Assembly (NCBI GenBank): GCA_035552275.1
Contig: DASZLR010000117.1
Coordinates: 1 to 21,724 of the forward strand
Reading direction: 5' to 3'
Length of the DNA: 21,724 nt
Source: DASVLX01 sp035552275
Lineage (GTDB): Bacteria; Actinomycetota; Actinomycetes; Mycobacteriales; Pseudonocardiaceae
The stretch's first letter is position 1. The number at the start of each line of letters is the position of its first letter. Both the position numbers and the translations under genes were made by a program. Shown here piece after piece: positions 1-7,474 of the stretch. The notes below the pieces were generated by a model that had not been told where the DNA came from, did no database searches, and saw nothing but the letters and a program-made list of their open reading frames with translations.

Positions 1-229
1 GGCCCAGGGGGGCACGGCCGGCGGTGCCGGCGAAGATGACGTCCTCCATCTTGCCGCCGCGCAACGCCTTCGCGCCCTGCTCGCCCATCACCCAGGAGAG
101 CGCGTCGAGCACGTTCGACTTGCCCGAGCCGTTGGGGCCGACAACGCAGGTGATCCCCGGCTCGAAGCGCAGCGTCGTAGCCGAGGCGAAGGACTTGAAG
201 CCCTTCAGCGTCAGGCTCTTCAGGTGCAT
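1..229 (-). CDS. smc: Chromosome segregation ATPase SMC, N-terminal fragment
   Basis: This is the first 76 or so codons of an SMC protein; the rest lies beyond the left edge. The translation begins MHLKSLTLKGFKSFAS, the standard SMC opening, and continues to a P-loop GPNGSGKS at about residues 33-40, followed by NVLDALSWVMGEQ. SMC forms the ATP-driven coiled-coil ring of the bacterial condensin complex with ScpA and ScpB and organises the replicated chromosome. The ATG at 229 fits the family start; no strong ribosome binding site is seen. Acylphosphatase lies 119 bases upstream on the same strand, the usual actinobacterial arrangement, so the two may be co-transcribed. The identification is firm, but nothing can be said about the hinge or C-terminal head. 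Confidence 0.95.
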   Translation of the reverse strand, partial: MHLKSLTLKGFKSFASATTLRFEPGITCVVGPNGSGKSNVLDALSWVMGEQGAKALRGGKMEDVIFAGTAGRAPLG

Positions 230-348
230 GCGCGGTCACTGCTTTCGAGGAGCTTACGGGCGATTCCGTCGAGGGTACCTGGGTGCTTCGCCAGATCGCG
301 GGAGGTCAACGCCACCCATACGAGTGACGCCCGAAAGAACATGTCCGG

Positions 349-615
349 TCACCTGGTGACGAAGCGGTGCAGGCCGCCGCGGGCCGCGGACCATCGCTCC
401 ACCACCGTCCGCACCTCGCCGGGCGTGTCGCCGGAACGCAGCGCGGCGAGCAGTTGCGCACAGGCCGGTCGCGGCCCTTCGGCGACCACCTCGACCCGAC
501 CGTCCGGCAGGTTGCGGGCGGTGCCGACCAGGCCGAAATCGAGTGCCCGACACCGTGTCCACCAGCGGAAACCAACGCCCTGCACGGTGCCGTGCACCCA
601 TGCGGTCAGGCGCAC
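349..615 (-). CDS. acyP: Acylphosphatase
   Basis: A small cytoplasmic enzyme that hydrolyses the carboxyl-phosphate bond of acylphosphates. The sequence reads RLTAWVHGTVQGVGFRWW, then ARNLPDGRVEVVAEGP. It carries the catalytic Arg of GVGFR (residue 17 from the chosen start) and the catalytic Asn of RNLPDG (residue 35). An ATG at 648 would give 99 residues but has no ribosome site. A GTG at 615 sits 8 bases after GGAGGGG (624-630) and gives 88 residues beginning MRLTAWVHG, which matches family length and N-terminus, so I prefer it. It lies upstream of smc on the same strand and is divergent from the CAP-domain gene. Its physiological substrate is unknown, as for most bacterial members. Confidence 0.92.
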   Translation of the reverse strand: MRLTAWVHGTVQGVGFRWWTRCRALDFGLVGTARNLPDGRVEVVAEGPRPACAQLLAALRSGDTPGEVRTVVERWSAARGGLHRFVTR

Positions 616-657
616 CTCCGGTTCCCCTCCATCGGTCACAATCCCCATGGTGCCGGA

Positions 658-665
658 AGTATGCT
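658..665. promoter_or_regulatory. Possible overlapping divergent -10 elements
   Basis: The string AGTATGCT reads as TATGCT on the plus strand (660-665, toward the CAP-domain gene). On the minus strand it reads as CATACT (663-658, toward acylphosphatase, whose preferred GTG and ribosome site are 35-50 bases away). Both resemble the actinobacterial TAnnnT -10 element. GATTAT at 686-691 is a second plus-strand candidate. No convincing -35 boxes are seen, so this is a weak prediction. Confidence 0.3.
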
Positions 666-704
666 CAATCGATTCCGTCTGGTCGGATTATCGTCACCTG
701 GACG

Positions 705-1493
705 GTGATACGGTTCCGCACCGTGCAGGCGTGGCGGCATGGCCGTTCATCCTTTCGGGCCATCCTGGTGGCAGCACTGCTGGGGGCTGCGATGGCCGGC
801 AGCATCATCGCGGCGCTTCGGCTGTCCGCGGCCGGTCACCTGGTCGACGGCTCGCCGTCCCCGATGCCGTTACTGACCATCGGGGAGAGCAGCGAGACCG
901 GCATGCCCGTGTCGACCGCGATCACCAGCCGGCCGGCGACCAGCAGCACGGCGCCCACCAGCGTGACCACGACGACCGGTACTCCGACGAGCGGCGGCCC
1001 CGAGGTGCCCGGTAGCCCGTCGGTAGCCGGTGGCCCGTCCGGGCCGGTGCGGACCGTGGCGCTGCCGGGACCGGTGCCATCATCGCCACCTCGGTTCGGC
1101 GTGAACCAGCCGCCGCTGAATAACGACAGCGCCGCGGCCGGGCAGCTGATGAGCTACCTCAACGAGGTCCGAGCGCGGGCCCGCTGCGGCCCGCTGGTGG
1201 AGAGCCCGAGCCTGGACGCGGCCGCCGTGCGGCACGCCAACGACATGGCCGACAACCACTTCTTCGGGCAGCAGGGCAGCGACGGAAGCACGCCGCAACA
1301 ACGCGACCAGCTCGCCGGCTACCCTTCGCCCTACGGCGAGGACAACGATCGGGGCGGCGACGCCCGGCAGGTGATCTACCAGTGGCTGAACAATGACAGC
1401 ACTCGCCAGAACCTGCTGAACTGCGGTCTTCGCGCGTTCGGGGTCGGAGTGGACACCCAAGGGTGGTACTGGACCGCCGATTTCGGACAATAG
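705..1493 (+). CDS. Membrane-anchored CAP (SCP-like) domain protein
   Basis: A 262-residue envelope protein from GTG 705. Residues 1-17 are basic, 18-40 form one hydrophobic segment (AILVAALLGAAMAGSIIAAL), and 45-130 are a Ser/Thr/Pro/Gly-rich linker. Residues 135-262 form a CAP/SCP-like fold: LMSYLNEVRAR, AAVRHANDMADNHFFG with His177 and His185, YGEDNDRGG with Glu212, then WLNNDSTRQNLLNCGLRAFGVGV and a C-terminal WYWTADF. Cys161 and Cys240 could form a disulfide. Bacterial CAP proteins are secreted or surface-exposed and mostly of unknown activity. The frame stays open back to 543, but that part overlaps acylphosphatase and lacks a signal-like start, so the GTG just before the basic region is chosen without a clear ribosome site. 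The next gene follows 47 bases later on the same strand. Confidence 0.85.
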   Translation: MIRFRTVQAWRHGRSSFRAILVAALLGAAMAGSIIAALRLSAAGHLVDGSPSPMPLLTIGESSETGMPVSTAITSRPATSSTAPTSVTTTTGTPTSGGPEVPGSPSVAGGPSGPVRTVALPGPVPSSPPRFGVNQPPLNNDSAAAGQLMSYLNEVRARARCGPLVESPSLDAAAVRHANDMADNHFFGQQGSDGSTPQQRDQLAGYPSPYGEDNDRGGDARQVIYQWLNNDSTRQNLLNCGLRAFGVGVDTQGWYWTADFGQ

Positions 1494-1540
1494 CTGCAAC
1501 GGCAGCTGGGCCGACCGGCTCAATCAGGAGACACGGAAGC

Positions 1541-2074
1541 ATGAACGACCAGGAACCGCAGGAACCGATCGCCCCGCCGACCGGTGACGGCGGCAGCCGG
1601 CGAGCGGTGGTGATCCTCGCCGCGTCGGGTGTGGTGCTGTCCACCGTGCTGGCCTCGCTCGGCGCCGTGTACGCCTCGCACGGCTCGGCCAACGCGGCCA
1701 GCCCACCGAGTCCGGGCACCAGCACCGACACGCCGGACTCAGGCATCTCCACCACCGACGAGGCGAGCGGCACCACCGACACGACGCCGAGCTCGACCCC
1801 CAGCGTCGGGCCGTCGACGCTGCCCAGCACCACGGTGATCTCGGTCCCGGCACGGGTCACGACGAGGCGCGGATCGGACGGAAACCTGACCACGATCACC
1901 ATCCCGTCGACCGTGATCACCCAGCCCGTCGTCGGCCCTCCCCCGCCACCACCGCCGTGGAGTCCGCCGCCTCATCACACGACGACGACAACCCCGACCA
2001 CCACGACGACAACGACTACGTCGCCGACAACCACGACCACTACACCCACCACGCCACCAACGGCGACTGGCTGA
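1541..2074 (+). CDS. Anchored Thr/Pro-rich extracellular protein, function unknown
   Basis: A 177-residue protein I do not recognise. AGGAG at 1526-1530 lies 10 bases before the ATG. Residues 1-21 are hydrophilic and end in Arg-Arg, and 22-44 form a transmembrane or uncleaved signal helix (AVVILAASGVVLSTVLASLGAV). The rest is low-complexity Ser/Thr/Pro: a Thr/Ser-rich linker, a more ordered piece around TVISVPARVTTRRGSDGNLT, a polyproline run (PPPPPPPW), and a tail of nearly pure threonine broken by proline. Such tails in actinobacteria resemble wall-spanning or O-mannosylated stalks. It probably shares a transcript with the CAP-domain gene and lies outside the membrane. Its composition rather than a fold defines it, so homology searches may be uninformative. 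Confidence 0.75.
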   Translation: MNDQEPQEPIAPPTGDGGSRRAVVILAASGVVLSTVLASLGAVYASHGSANAASPPSPGTSTDTPDSGISTTDEASGTTDTTPSSTPSVGPSTLPSTTVISVPARVTTRRGSDGNLTTITIPSTVITQPVVGPPPPPPPWSPPPHHTTTTTPTTTTTTTTSPTTTTTTPTTPPTATG

Positions 2075-2095
2075 GCAGCGCAAACCGACCTAAGC

Positions 2096-2140
2096 CAGAT
2101 CGGATCTTACTAAGATCGCGTCTTACTAAGATCCGATCTG
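2096..2140. terminator. Bidirectional terminator-like hairpin between convergent genes
   Basis: A 19-base arm AGATCGGATCTTACTAAGA (2097-2115), spacer TCGCG, and its near-perfect inverse complement (2121-2139) with one central C/C mismatch; the C2096-G2140 pair extends the stem. It lies between a plus gene ending at 2074 and a minus gene ending at 2158, the position expected for a shared terminator. No U-tract follows, as is common in actinobacteria. The arms are themselves palindromic (TCTTACTAAGA), so a pair of smaller hairpins or two protein-binding sites is an alternative. Confidence 0.65.
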
Positions 2141-2157
2141 ACCTTGGGCGGAGTTGC

Positions 2158-3420
2158 TCAGTCCGAGCGCCACAAGCTGTCGACCGGCACGGCCCAGAGT
2201 CGATCACCGAACGACAGCAACTGGCTCCCAGCGTGAACAAGTAGTCCGGCCTTGAACCGATCGCCCAGGTGATCGCGCAGCGCGGCCAAGTGCCGGACGT
2301 GACGTACCAGCGGCGTGCGGGTCAGCTTAATCTCGATGCCAGCAACCTCACCGGACTGCATGTCCTCAACAATCAGATCAACTTCGGAGCCGTGTCGATC
2401 GCGGAAGTGGAACAGTTCGACGGCGCGCTCGCTCCATGCCGCCTGTTTAGCGATTTCGGTTGTCACGAATGTCTCGAAAAGGGCGCCAGCGGCCGTGCCA
2501 TCCGCCGTGATGGCGAACGCCTGTTCACCAAGTCCATTGAGATATGCGGCCAGACCGGTGTCCACCAGCAGCACTTTGGGTCGGCGCTTCGCCTTCGTGG
2601 TCGCGTTGGTCGACCATGCTGGCAACAACATCACCAGATGAAGTGCTTCGAGCAAAGTAATGTAGTTCGCGGTTGTCTCACGGCCTAGTTCCGCATCGCC
2701 TGCGATGCCGGAAACAACCAACTCCTGGCCTGTCCGAGCAGCGAGGAGCCGCAGGACATTGCGCAATTCGGCTTCGAGTCGTATCTCGGCCAGAGGGCGA
2801 AGCGCCTCCCGAGACACAACGTCTTGAACATACGTCCGATACCAGCGATAACGCCGACGCCCGGCCAACTTTTCGGTGACAATTTCGGGGTATCCGCCTT
2901 GCAGCAGAAAGTCAATCAGCTCATCTCGAGGTAGTCCGACCGCCTCTCCAGGCCACGCTGCGGGCTCGAATAGTTGATCTACAAATGTTTCCTGAACCCC
3001 CAGCCGTTCACCCATGGAGAGCGGCCAGAGCAGCAGTCGCCCGACCCGACCGGCCAACGTCTCAGAGATCCGGCGATCCGCGAGGTAGTTCGTGGAACCG
3101 GTCAACAGCAGTTGCCCACGCCGTCGGTCTCGGTCGGCGGCCATCTTGACCGCGAGCAACAGCCCTCGGCCGGCTCGCTGGAACTCATCAATCGCCGCCG
3201 GGCGCGGCAATCCTTCAAGGAAGCTGATGGGATCGTCTGTCGCCAGCGTCAGTGCCGCTTCGTCGTCGAGACTGACCCATGCCTGGTGCGGCAGGTCGAG
3301 CAGTTCCCGGGCCAAGGTCGTTTTGCCAGTCTGGCGTGCCCCACCGAGCAGCACGACGCGGAATGTGTCAAGGAGCTCCCGCACCACCTGCTCCGAATTC
3401 CGCCTGATCAGCGCCGACAT
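2158..3420 (-). CDS. AAA ATPase with DUF4143 nuclease-like C-terminal domain
   Basis: A 420-residue protein of the AAA_14 plus DUF4143 architecture, full length for the family. Residues 20-135 form the ATPase: P-loop GGARQTGKTT (26-35), Walker B AAIDEFQ (75-81) and a sensor-like LLTGSTN (105-111). A helical linker with LLQGGYPEI (172-180) follows. The C-terminal part carries LLVDTGLAAYL (284-294), ALFETFVTTEI, then GSEVDLIVE and AGIEIKLT. Asp348, Glu363 and Lys365 match the D...ExK core of the PD-(D/E)xK fold, although nuclease activity is not established for this family. Members are scattered, often horizontally acquired and of unknown role; defence and toxin-like roles have been guessed. 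Codon use looks less GC-biased than in the neighbours. A 23-bp tandem repeat lies directly upstream; no good Shine-Dalgarno precedes ATG 3420. Confidence 0.88.
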   Translation of the reverse strand: MSALIRRNSEQVVRELLDTFRVVLLGGARQTGKTTLARELLDLPHQAWVSLDDEAALTLATDDPISFLEGLPRPAAIDEFQRAGRGLLLAVKMAADRDRRRGQLLLTGSTNYLADRRISETLAGRVGRLLLWPLSMGERLGVQETFVDQLFEPAAWPGEAVGLPRDELIDFLLQGGYPEIVTEKLAGRRRYRWYRTYVQDVVSREALRPLAEIRLEAELRNVLRLLAARTGQELVVSGIAGDAELGRETTANYITLLEALHLVMLLPAWSTNATTKAKRRPKVLLVDTGLAAYLNGLGEQAFAITADGTAAGALFETFVTTEIAKQAAWSERAVELFHFRDRHGSEVDLIVEDMQSGEVAGIEIKLTRTPLVRHVRHLAALRDHLGDRFKAGLLVHAGSQLLSFGDRLWAVPVDSLWRSD

Positions 3421-3429
3421 GAAGCTAGT

Positions 3430-3490
3430 CTAGCCGACAAAACGCCGGACCTCTAGCCGACAAAACGCCGGACTCCTAGCCGACAAAACG
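3430..3490. repeat. Three-copy tandem repeat, 23-bp period, upstream of the ATPase
   Basis: Copies of CTAGCCGACAAAACGCCGGAC begin at 3430, 3453 and 3476. The first two are identical over 21 bases; the third keeps 15 (to 3490) before diverging. Two-base spacers (CT and TC) separate them. The array lies between the kdpE stop (3499) and the ATPase start (3420), ending 9 bases from the ATG. GCTAGTCTAGC (3424-3434), a perfect odd palindrome, overlaps the first copy. The rare tetramer CTAG recurs once per repeat. Its position suggests an operator or leader-RNA element for the ATPase. Confidence 0.9.
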
Positions 3491-3498
3491 CTCCAAGA

Positions 3499-4230
3499 TC
3501 AGGACTCGAAGCGGTAGCCCATGCCGGGTTCGGTGAGCAGGTGCTGGGGGTCGGCCGGGGTGCGTTCCAGCTTGCGACGCAGTTGGGCCAGGTAGACCCG
3601 CAGGTAGTGCGACTCGGTCGCGTACGCCGGCCCCCACACCTCCTGCAACAGCTGCTTCTGCGCCACCAACCGGCCTCGGTTGCGCACCAACACTTCCAGC
3701 ACGCCCCACTCGGTCGGGGTCAGATGGACCTCGGCACCATCCTTGCGAACCTTCTTCGCGGCCAGGTCGACGGTGAAGGACTCGGTGCTGACCACGGCCT
3801 CCTCGCCCTCCGCGCCGGTCGCCGAGCGCCGGACGGCGGCCCGCAGCCGGGCCAGCAACTCGTCCATGCCGAACGGCTTGGTCACGTAGTCGTCCGCGCC
3901 GGCGTCCAGCGCGCGCACCTTGTCGGTGGAGTCGGTGCGCGCGGAAAGCACGATGATCGGCACCTTCGACCACCCGCGCAGGCCGGCGATCACCTCCGAG
4001 CCGTCCAGATCCGGCAGCCCGAGGTCGAGCACCACCACATCCGGCTTGCCGTCCGCGGCGGCCCGCAGCGCGGCGGTGCCGTCGTGCGCGGTGAGCACGT
4101 GGTAGCCCCGGGCCGTGAGGTTAATCCGCAGGGCGCGGACGATCTGCGGCTCGTCGTCGACCACCAGCACCCTGGTCGGCTTGCCGGCCGCGCTGGCCGC
4201 CGCTGGTCGGGTCACCTCAGGTCGGGTCAC
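3499..4230 (-). CDS. kdpE: KdpE response regulator
   Basis: A 243-residue OmpR/PhoB-type transcription factor. The receiver domain (about 19-130) has the acidic pair Asp25/Asp26 in VLVVDDEPQIV, the phospho-acceptor Asp69 in VVVLDLGLP, Ser96 in IIVLSART and Lys118 in DDYVTKPFG. The winged-helix DNA-binding domain (about 145-243) shows LTPTEWGVLEVLVRNRG, a recognition region ATESHYLRVYLAQLRRKLE and the terminal GMGYRFES. Its ATG overlaps the kdpD stop as ATGA (4227-4230), so it is translationally coupled to its sensor kinase. When phosphorylated by KdpD it should activate the kdp promoter; the phased repeats at 11503-11546 are the obvious candidate site. It is the last gene of the operon, with no clear terminator before the downstream repeat array. 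Confidence 0.96.
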   Translation of the reverse strand: MTRPEVTRPAAASAAGKPTRVLVVDDEPQIVRALRINLTARGYHVLTAHDGTAALRAAADGKPDVVVLDLGLPDLDGSEVIAGLRGWSKVPIIVLSARTDSTDKVRALDAGADDYVTKPFGMDELLARLRAAVRRSATGAEGEEAVVSTESFTVDLAAKKVRKDGAEVHLTPTEWGVLEVLVRNRGRLVAQKQLLQEVWGPAYATESHYLRVYLAQLRRKLERTPADPQHLLTEPGMGYRFES

Positions 4231-6839
4231 GTCAGTTCCTCCCTCGACTCGGCCGTCGACAGCTTGGCCGTGGGCAGGGCGATCACCACGGTCAGCCCGC
4301 CGCCGGGCGTGTCCTCGGCGGCGATCGTGCCGCCCATCGCGTCGACAAATCCCTTGGCCACCGACAGTCCCAGGCCGACGCCGACGGTCGTGTCCCGATC
4401 CCCGAGCCGCTGGAACGGCGCGAACATCGCGTCCCCGGAACCCTTCGGCAGACCTGGCCCGTGATCGACCACCCGCAGCTCGGCGTGCCCGCCGTGGGCG
4501 CTGGCCCGCACCGCGATCGGCGGCTCATCCGGAATGTCCGCACCTGCTCCGACCCGCGCCGGCCGCAGGCCGTGCCGCAGCGCGTTGTCGATCACGTTGG
4601 CCACCACCCGTTCCAACAGCCCCTCGTCGGCCAACACGTCCGGCAGCCGCTCGTCAACGTCCACAGTGACCAGACCCCGGTTGTCGATGCTGGCCAACGC
4701 CTTGGCCACCACCTCGTCGTAGCCGACCGGCCGGATGTGCGGCTCGACGGCCCCGGTCGCCAGCCGCGACGAGTCCAACAGGTTGTCCACCAACGCCGCC
4801 AACCGATCGGTCGACTCTTCGACGGTGGCCAGCAGCTCGTTCGTGTCCTCTTCGGACAATCGCAGGTCTTCCGCGCGCAGGCTGCCGGTCGCCGCCTTGA
4901 TCGAGGTCAGCGGGGTGCGCAGGTCGTGCCCGAGCGCGGACAGCAGCGCGGTGCGCAACTCGGTCGTCTCCGCCCGTCGCCTGGCCTCCGCCGCCTGGGC
5001 CGCCATCCGCTGCTGGCGCAACGCCAGCAAAGCCTGGCCGGCGGCGGTTTCCAGCGCGCGCTGGTCGGCAGCCGGCAGCGTCCGGCCGCGCAACGCCAGG
5101 TGCACGTCCTCGGTCACCGGCACGTCGATATCGGCGTCGCCCGGCGCCTCGCACGGCCGCGGCCCGTCGCACGCCACCTGCCGCCACTGCCCGCCCTCGC
5201 GTTCCAGCAGCGCCACCGACGTGAGCCCGAAGTTCTCCCGCACCTTCTGCAACAACCGGGCCAGCGGCCGCTCGTGGGTGAGCACGGTCCGGGCGTAGGA
5301 CGCCAGCAATGCCGCCTCGGTGCGCGCCTCGGCCGCCTGTTTCGCCCGCCGGGCCGCGCGGTCCACCACGGCCGCGACGAGCACCGCGACCACCATCATG
5401 GTGATCAGGGTGATCACGTTCTCCGGGGTGGCGATGTTCAGCGAGTACAGCGGCGGCACCGAGAAGTAGTTCAGCAGCAGGCCGCCGAGCACGGCCGACA
5501 CCAGCGCCGGCCCGAGCCCGCCGACCAGCGCCACCGCCACGGTCGCCAGCACGAAACCGGCCGCGTTGGTGGACACGTCCAACGCTCGGTGCAGCACCAC
5601 GCCGCCACCGGTCACCACCCACGGCAGCACCAGCGACAGCAGGTAGCCCAGCAGCAGCCGGGACTGGCTCAACGGGCTGGACGACCACCCCGGCCGCAGC
5701 CCGCGAGCGGCCTGCGGGTGGGTGACCATGTGCACGTCGATCGGCCCGGACCGCTGCACCACGGTCGCGCCGATGCCCTCGGAGAACACCCGCGCCATCC
5801 GGGACCGCCGCGAGGTGCCCAACACCAGCTGGGTCGCGTTCACGCCCTGGGCGAAGTCCAGCAGCGCGCTCGGCACGTCCTCGCCGACCACGGTGTGGAA
5901 GGTGGCGCCGACGGTGGTGGCCAGCTTGCGGTAGCGGGCCCCGGCATCGGCCGGCGCCCCGTGCAGCCCGTCGCCGCGCAACACGTGCAGCACCAACAGT
6001 TCCGCGCCTGCCCGGTTCGCGATCCGCCGGGCCCGCCGGATCAGCGTCTCACTCTCCGGCCCACCGGTGATCGCCACGACCACCCGCTCCCGCGCCTCCC
6101 AGGTGTCGGTGATCCGCTGCTCCGCCCGGTACCGCTGCAATGCGACGTCCACCTGGTCGGCCACCCACAGCAGCGCCAGCTCGCGCAGCGCGGTGAGGTT
6201 GCCGGCCCGGAAGTAGTTGCCCAGCGCGGCATCGATCTTGTGGGCCGGGTAGACGTTGCCGTGCGCGAGCCGCCGGCGCAGCGCCTCCGGGGTGATGTCG
6301 ACCAGCTCCAACTGCTCAGCCCGGCGGACGACCTCATCGGGCACGGTCTCGTGCTGCGCCACCCCGGTGATCCGCTGGACGACGTCGTTGAGGCTTTCCA
6401 GATGCTGCACGTTCACCGTGGACAGCACGTCGATGCCGGCGTCGAGCAGCAGGTCCACGTCCTGCCACCGCTTCTCCCGCGCGCTGCCCGGAACGTTGGT
6501 GTGCGCGAGCTCGTCCACCAGCACGACGGCTGGTCCGCGGGCCAGGATCGCGTCGGTGTCCATTTCGGTGAAATCGAGCCCGCGATGGACGATCTTCTTG
6601 CGGGGCACGGTTTCCAGGCCGTCCAACAGTTCCGCGGTCTTGTCCCGGCCGTGCGTCTCGACCAGCCCGACGACCAGATCGGTGCCGCGCTCGACGCGCC
6701 GGCGAGCCTCGCCGAGCATGGCGAAGGTCTTGCCGACGCCGGGTGCCGCGCCGAGGTAGATGCGCAGCTCACCCCGACGCGGCTGGGCAGGCTGAGCGGG
6801 TTGCACCTGCTCAGTCTGCCCCGGCCTTCGCGCGATCAC
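4227..6839 (-). CDS. kdpD: KdpD potassium/osmotic sensor histidine kinase
   Basis: A full-length 870-residue sensor kinase. The N-terminal KdpD domain (about 24-235) has Walker A GAAPGVGKT (30-38) and a Walker B-like VVLVDELAHTN (105-115). A universal-stress-protein-like domain spans about 252-375. Four closely spaced membrane segments lie at about 395-415, 424-442, 444-462 and 475-493. A GAF-like region (about 515-605) precedes the kinase core, with the phospho-accepting His638 in ALGHDLRTPLTSI, the N-box NVIDNALRHG (748-757), and G-boxes DHGPGLPKGSGDAMF and GVGLGLSVAKG. It autophosphorylates and passes phosphate to KdpE. The start is GTG, overlapping the kdpC stop as GTGA (6836-6839). Only KdpE and the kdp genes are adjacent, so the role is not in doubt. 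Confidence 0.96.
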   Translation of the reverse strand: MIARRPGQTEQVQPAQPAQPRRGELRIYLGAAPGVGKTFAMLGEARRRVERGTDLVVGLVETHGRDKTAELLDGLETVPRKKIVHRGLDFTEMDTDAILARGPAVVLVDELAHTNVPGSAREKRWQDVDLLLDAGIDVLSTVNVQHLESLNDVVQRITGVAQHETVPDEVVRRAEQLELVDITPEALRRRLAHGNVYPAHKIDAALGNYFRAGNLTALRELALLWVADQVDVALQRYRAEQRITDTWEARERVVVAITGGPESETLIRRARRIANRAGAELLVLHVLRGDGLHGAPADAGARYRKLATTVGATFHTVVGEDVPSALLDFAQGVNATQLVLGTSRRSRMARVFSEGIGATVVQRSGPIDVHMVTHPQAARGLRPGWSSSPLSQSRLLLGYLLSLVLPWVVTGGGVVLHRALDVSTNAAGFVLATVAVALVGGLGPALVSAVLGGLLLNYFSVPPLYSLNIATPENVITLITMMVVAVLVAAVVDRAARRAKQAAEARTEAALLASYARTVLTHERPLARLLQKVRENFGLTSVALLEREGGQWRQVACDGPRPCEAPGDADIDVPVTEDVHLALRGRTLPAADQRALETAAGQALLALRQQRMAAQAAEARRRAETTELRTALLSALGHDLRTPLTSIKAATGSLRAEDLRLSEEDTNELLATVEESTDRLAALVDNLLDSSRLATGAVEPHIRPVGYDEVVAKALASIDNRGLVTVDVDERLPDVLADEGLLERVVANVIDNALRHGLRPARVGAGADIPDEPPIAVRASAHGGHAELRVVDHGPGLPKGSGDAMFAPFQRLGDRDTTVGVGLGLSVAKGFVDAMGGTIAAEDTPGGGLTVVIALPTAKLSTAESREELT

Positions 6840-7474
6840 CTCTCAGCCGCCTGAACGGCCCGCGCCACGGCCAGGTTGATCGCCTGCACGTTCACCGTCG
6901 GGTCGCCCAGCACGCCCAACGCCCGGCCCCGCACGTTGGCCGCGATGATCTGGTGCACCAGCGCCGGCGACAGGTGGTTGGCCCTGGCGACTCTGGCCGC
7001 CTGCAGGTCGGCGTAGGCCGGGCTGATGTCCGGATCGACGCCCGACGCCGAGGCGGTGACCGCGTCCGGCGGCACCTGGCTCGGGTTGACCCCCTCGCGC
7101 TGAGCGATCACCGCCTTGCGCGCCGCGATCTGCGCGGCCAGCGTGGCGCTGTCCTGGGACAGGTTGGACGCCGACGAGGACGACGGATCGTTGCCGGCCA
7201 AGCCCAGCTTGCCGGTGTCGGTGGCCGAGTAGTCCGAAGCCTGGGCCGAGGGCCGGCCGTAGAAGTACTGGTCGCCGACGAGGTTGACGCCGATCAGGCT
7301 GGATCCGATCGGGCGTCCGTCGTACGTGACGATGGATCCCTCGGCCTGGCTCTCCAGGCCGGGCGTCCGGGACACCGCCCACACCGCGAGCGGGTAGATG
7401 ACGCCGGTCAGCACCACCAACACGATCAGCAGCCGCACGGCGGCCCACGTCTGCCGGAACACCATGATGATCAC
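6836..7474 (-). CDS. kdpC: Potassium-transporting ATPase KdpC subunit
   Basis: A 212-residue subunit with one N-terminal membrane helix (about 13-34, VRLLIVLVVLTGVIYPLAVW) and a large extracytoplasmic domain. Family signatures are SLIGVNLVGDQYFYGRPSA (about 59-77), the central PSSSSASNLS, VPPDAVTASASGVDPDISP and the C-terminal RALGVLGDPTVNVQAINLA. KdpC stabilises the KdpFABC complex and promotes ATP binding by KdpB. The preferred GTG at 7474 overlaps the kdpB stop (GTGA); an ATG nine bases later at 7465 is an alternative. Its own stop overlaps the kdpD start, so pump and sensor are translationally linked. Length and motifs are normal. Confidence 0.95.
   Translation of the reverse strand: MIIMVFRQTWAAVRLLIVLVVLTGVIYPLAVWAVSRTPGLESQAEGSIVTYDGRPIGSSLIGVNLVGDQYFYGRPSAQASDYSATDTGKLGLAGNDPSSSSASNLSQDSATLAAQIAARKAVIAQREGVNPSQVPPDAVTASASGVDPDISPAYADLQAARVARANHLSPALVHQIIAANVRGRALGVLGDPTVNVQAINLAVARAVQAAER

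Noticed and set aside
543..704. Upstream extension of the CAP-domain protein
   Set aside because: It would overlap acylphosphatase and place 54 non-signal-like residues before the membrane helix; the GTG at 705 gives a normal signal-anchor.
2269..2688. Small plus-strand frames within the ATPase gene
   Set aside because: They lie wholly opposite a gene with intact motifs, and none has a ribosome site or domain.
3430..3490. The 23-bp repeats as a CRISPR array
   Set aside because: Spacers are only two bases long and there are fewer than three full repeats; these are tandem iterons, with no cas genes present.
3420..3499. Transposon ends or target-site duplications around the ATPase gene
   Set aside because: No transposase and no matching terminal inverted repeats are found at 2096-2140 and 3430-3490; the two elements are unrelated in sequence.
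4461..6854. Long open frame (797 codons) on the plus strand opposite kdpD
   Set aside because: Its product is His/Arg/Gln/Pro-rich with no recognisable domain, the expected antisense shadow of a GC-rich gene; kdpD on the other strand is unambiguous.
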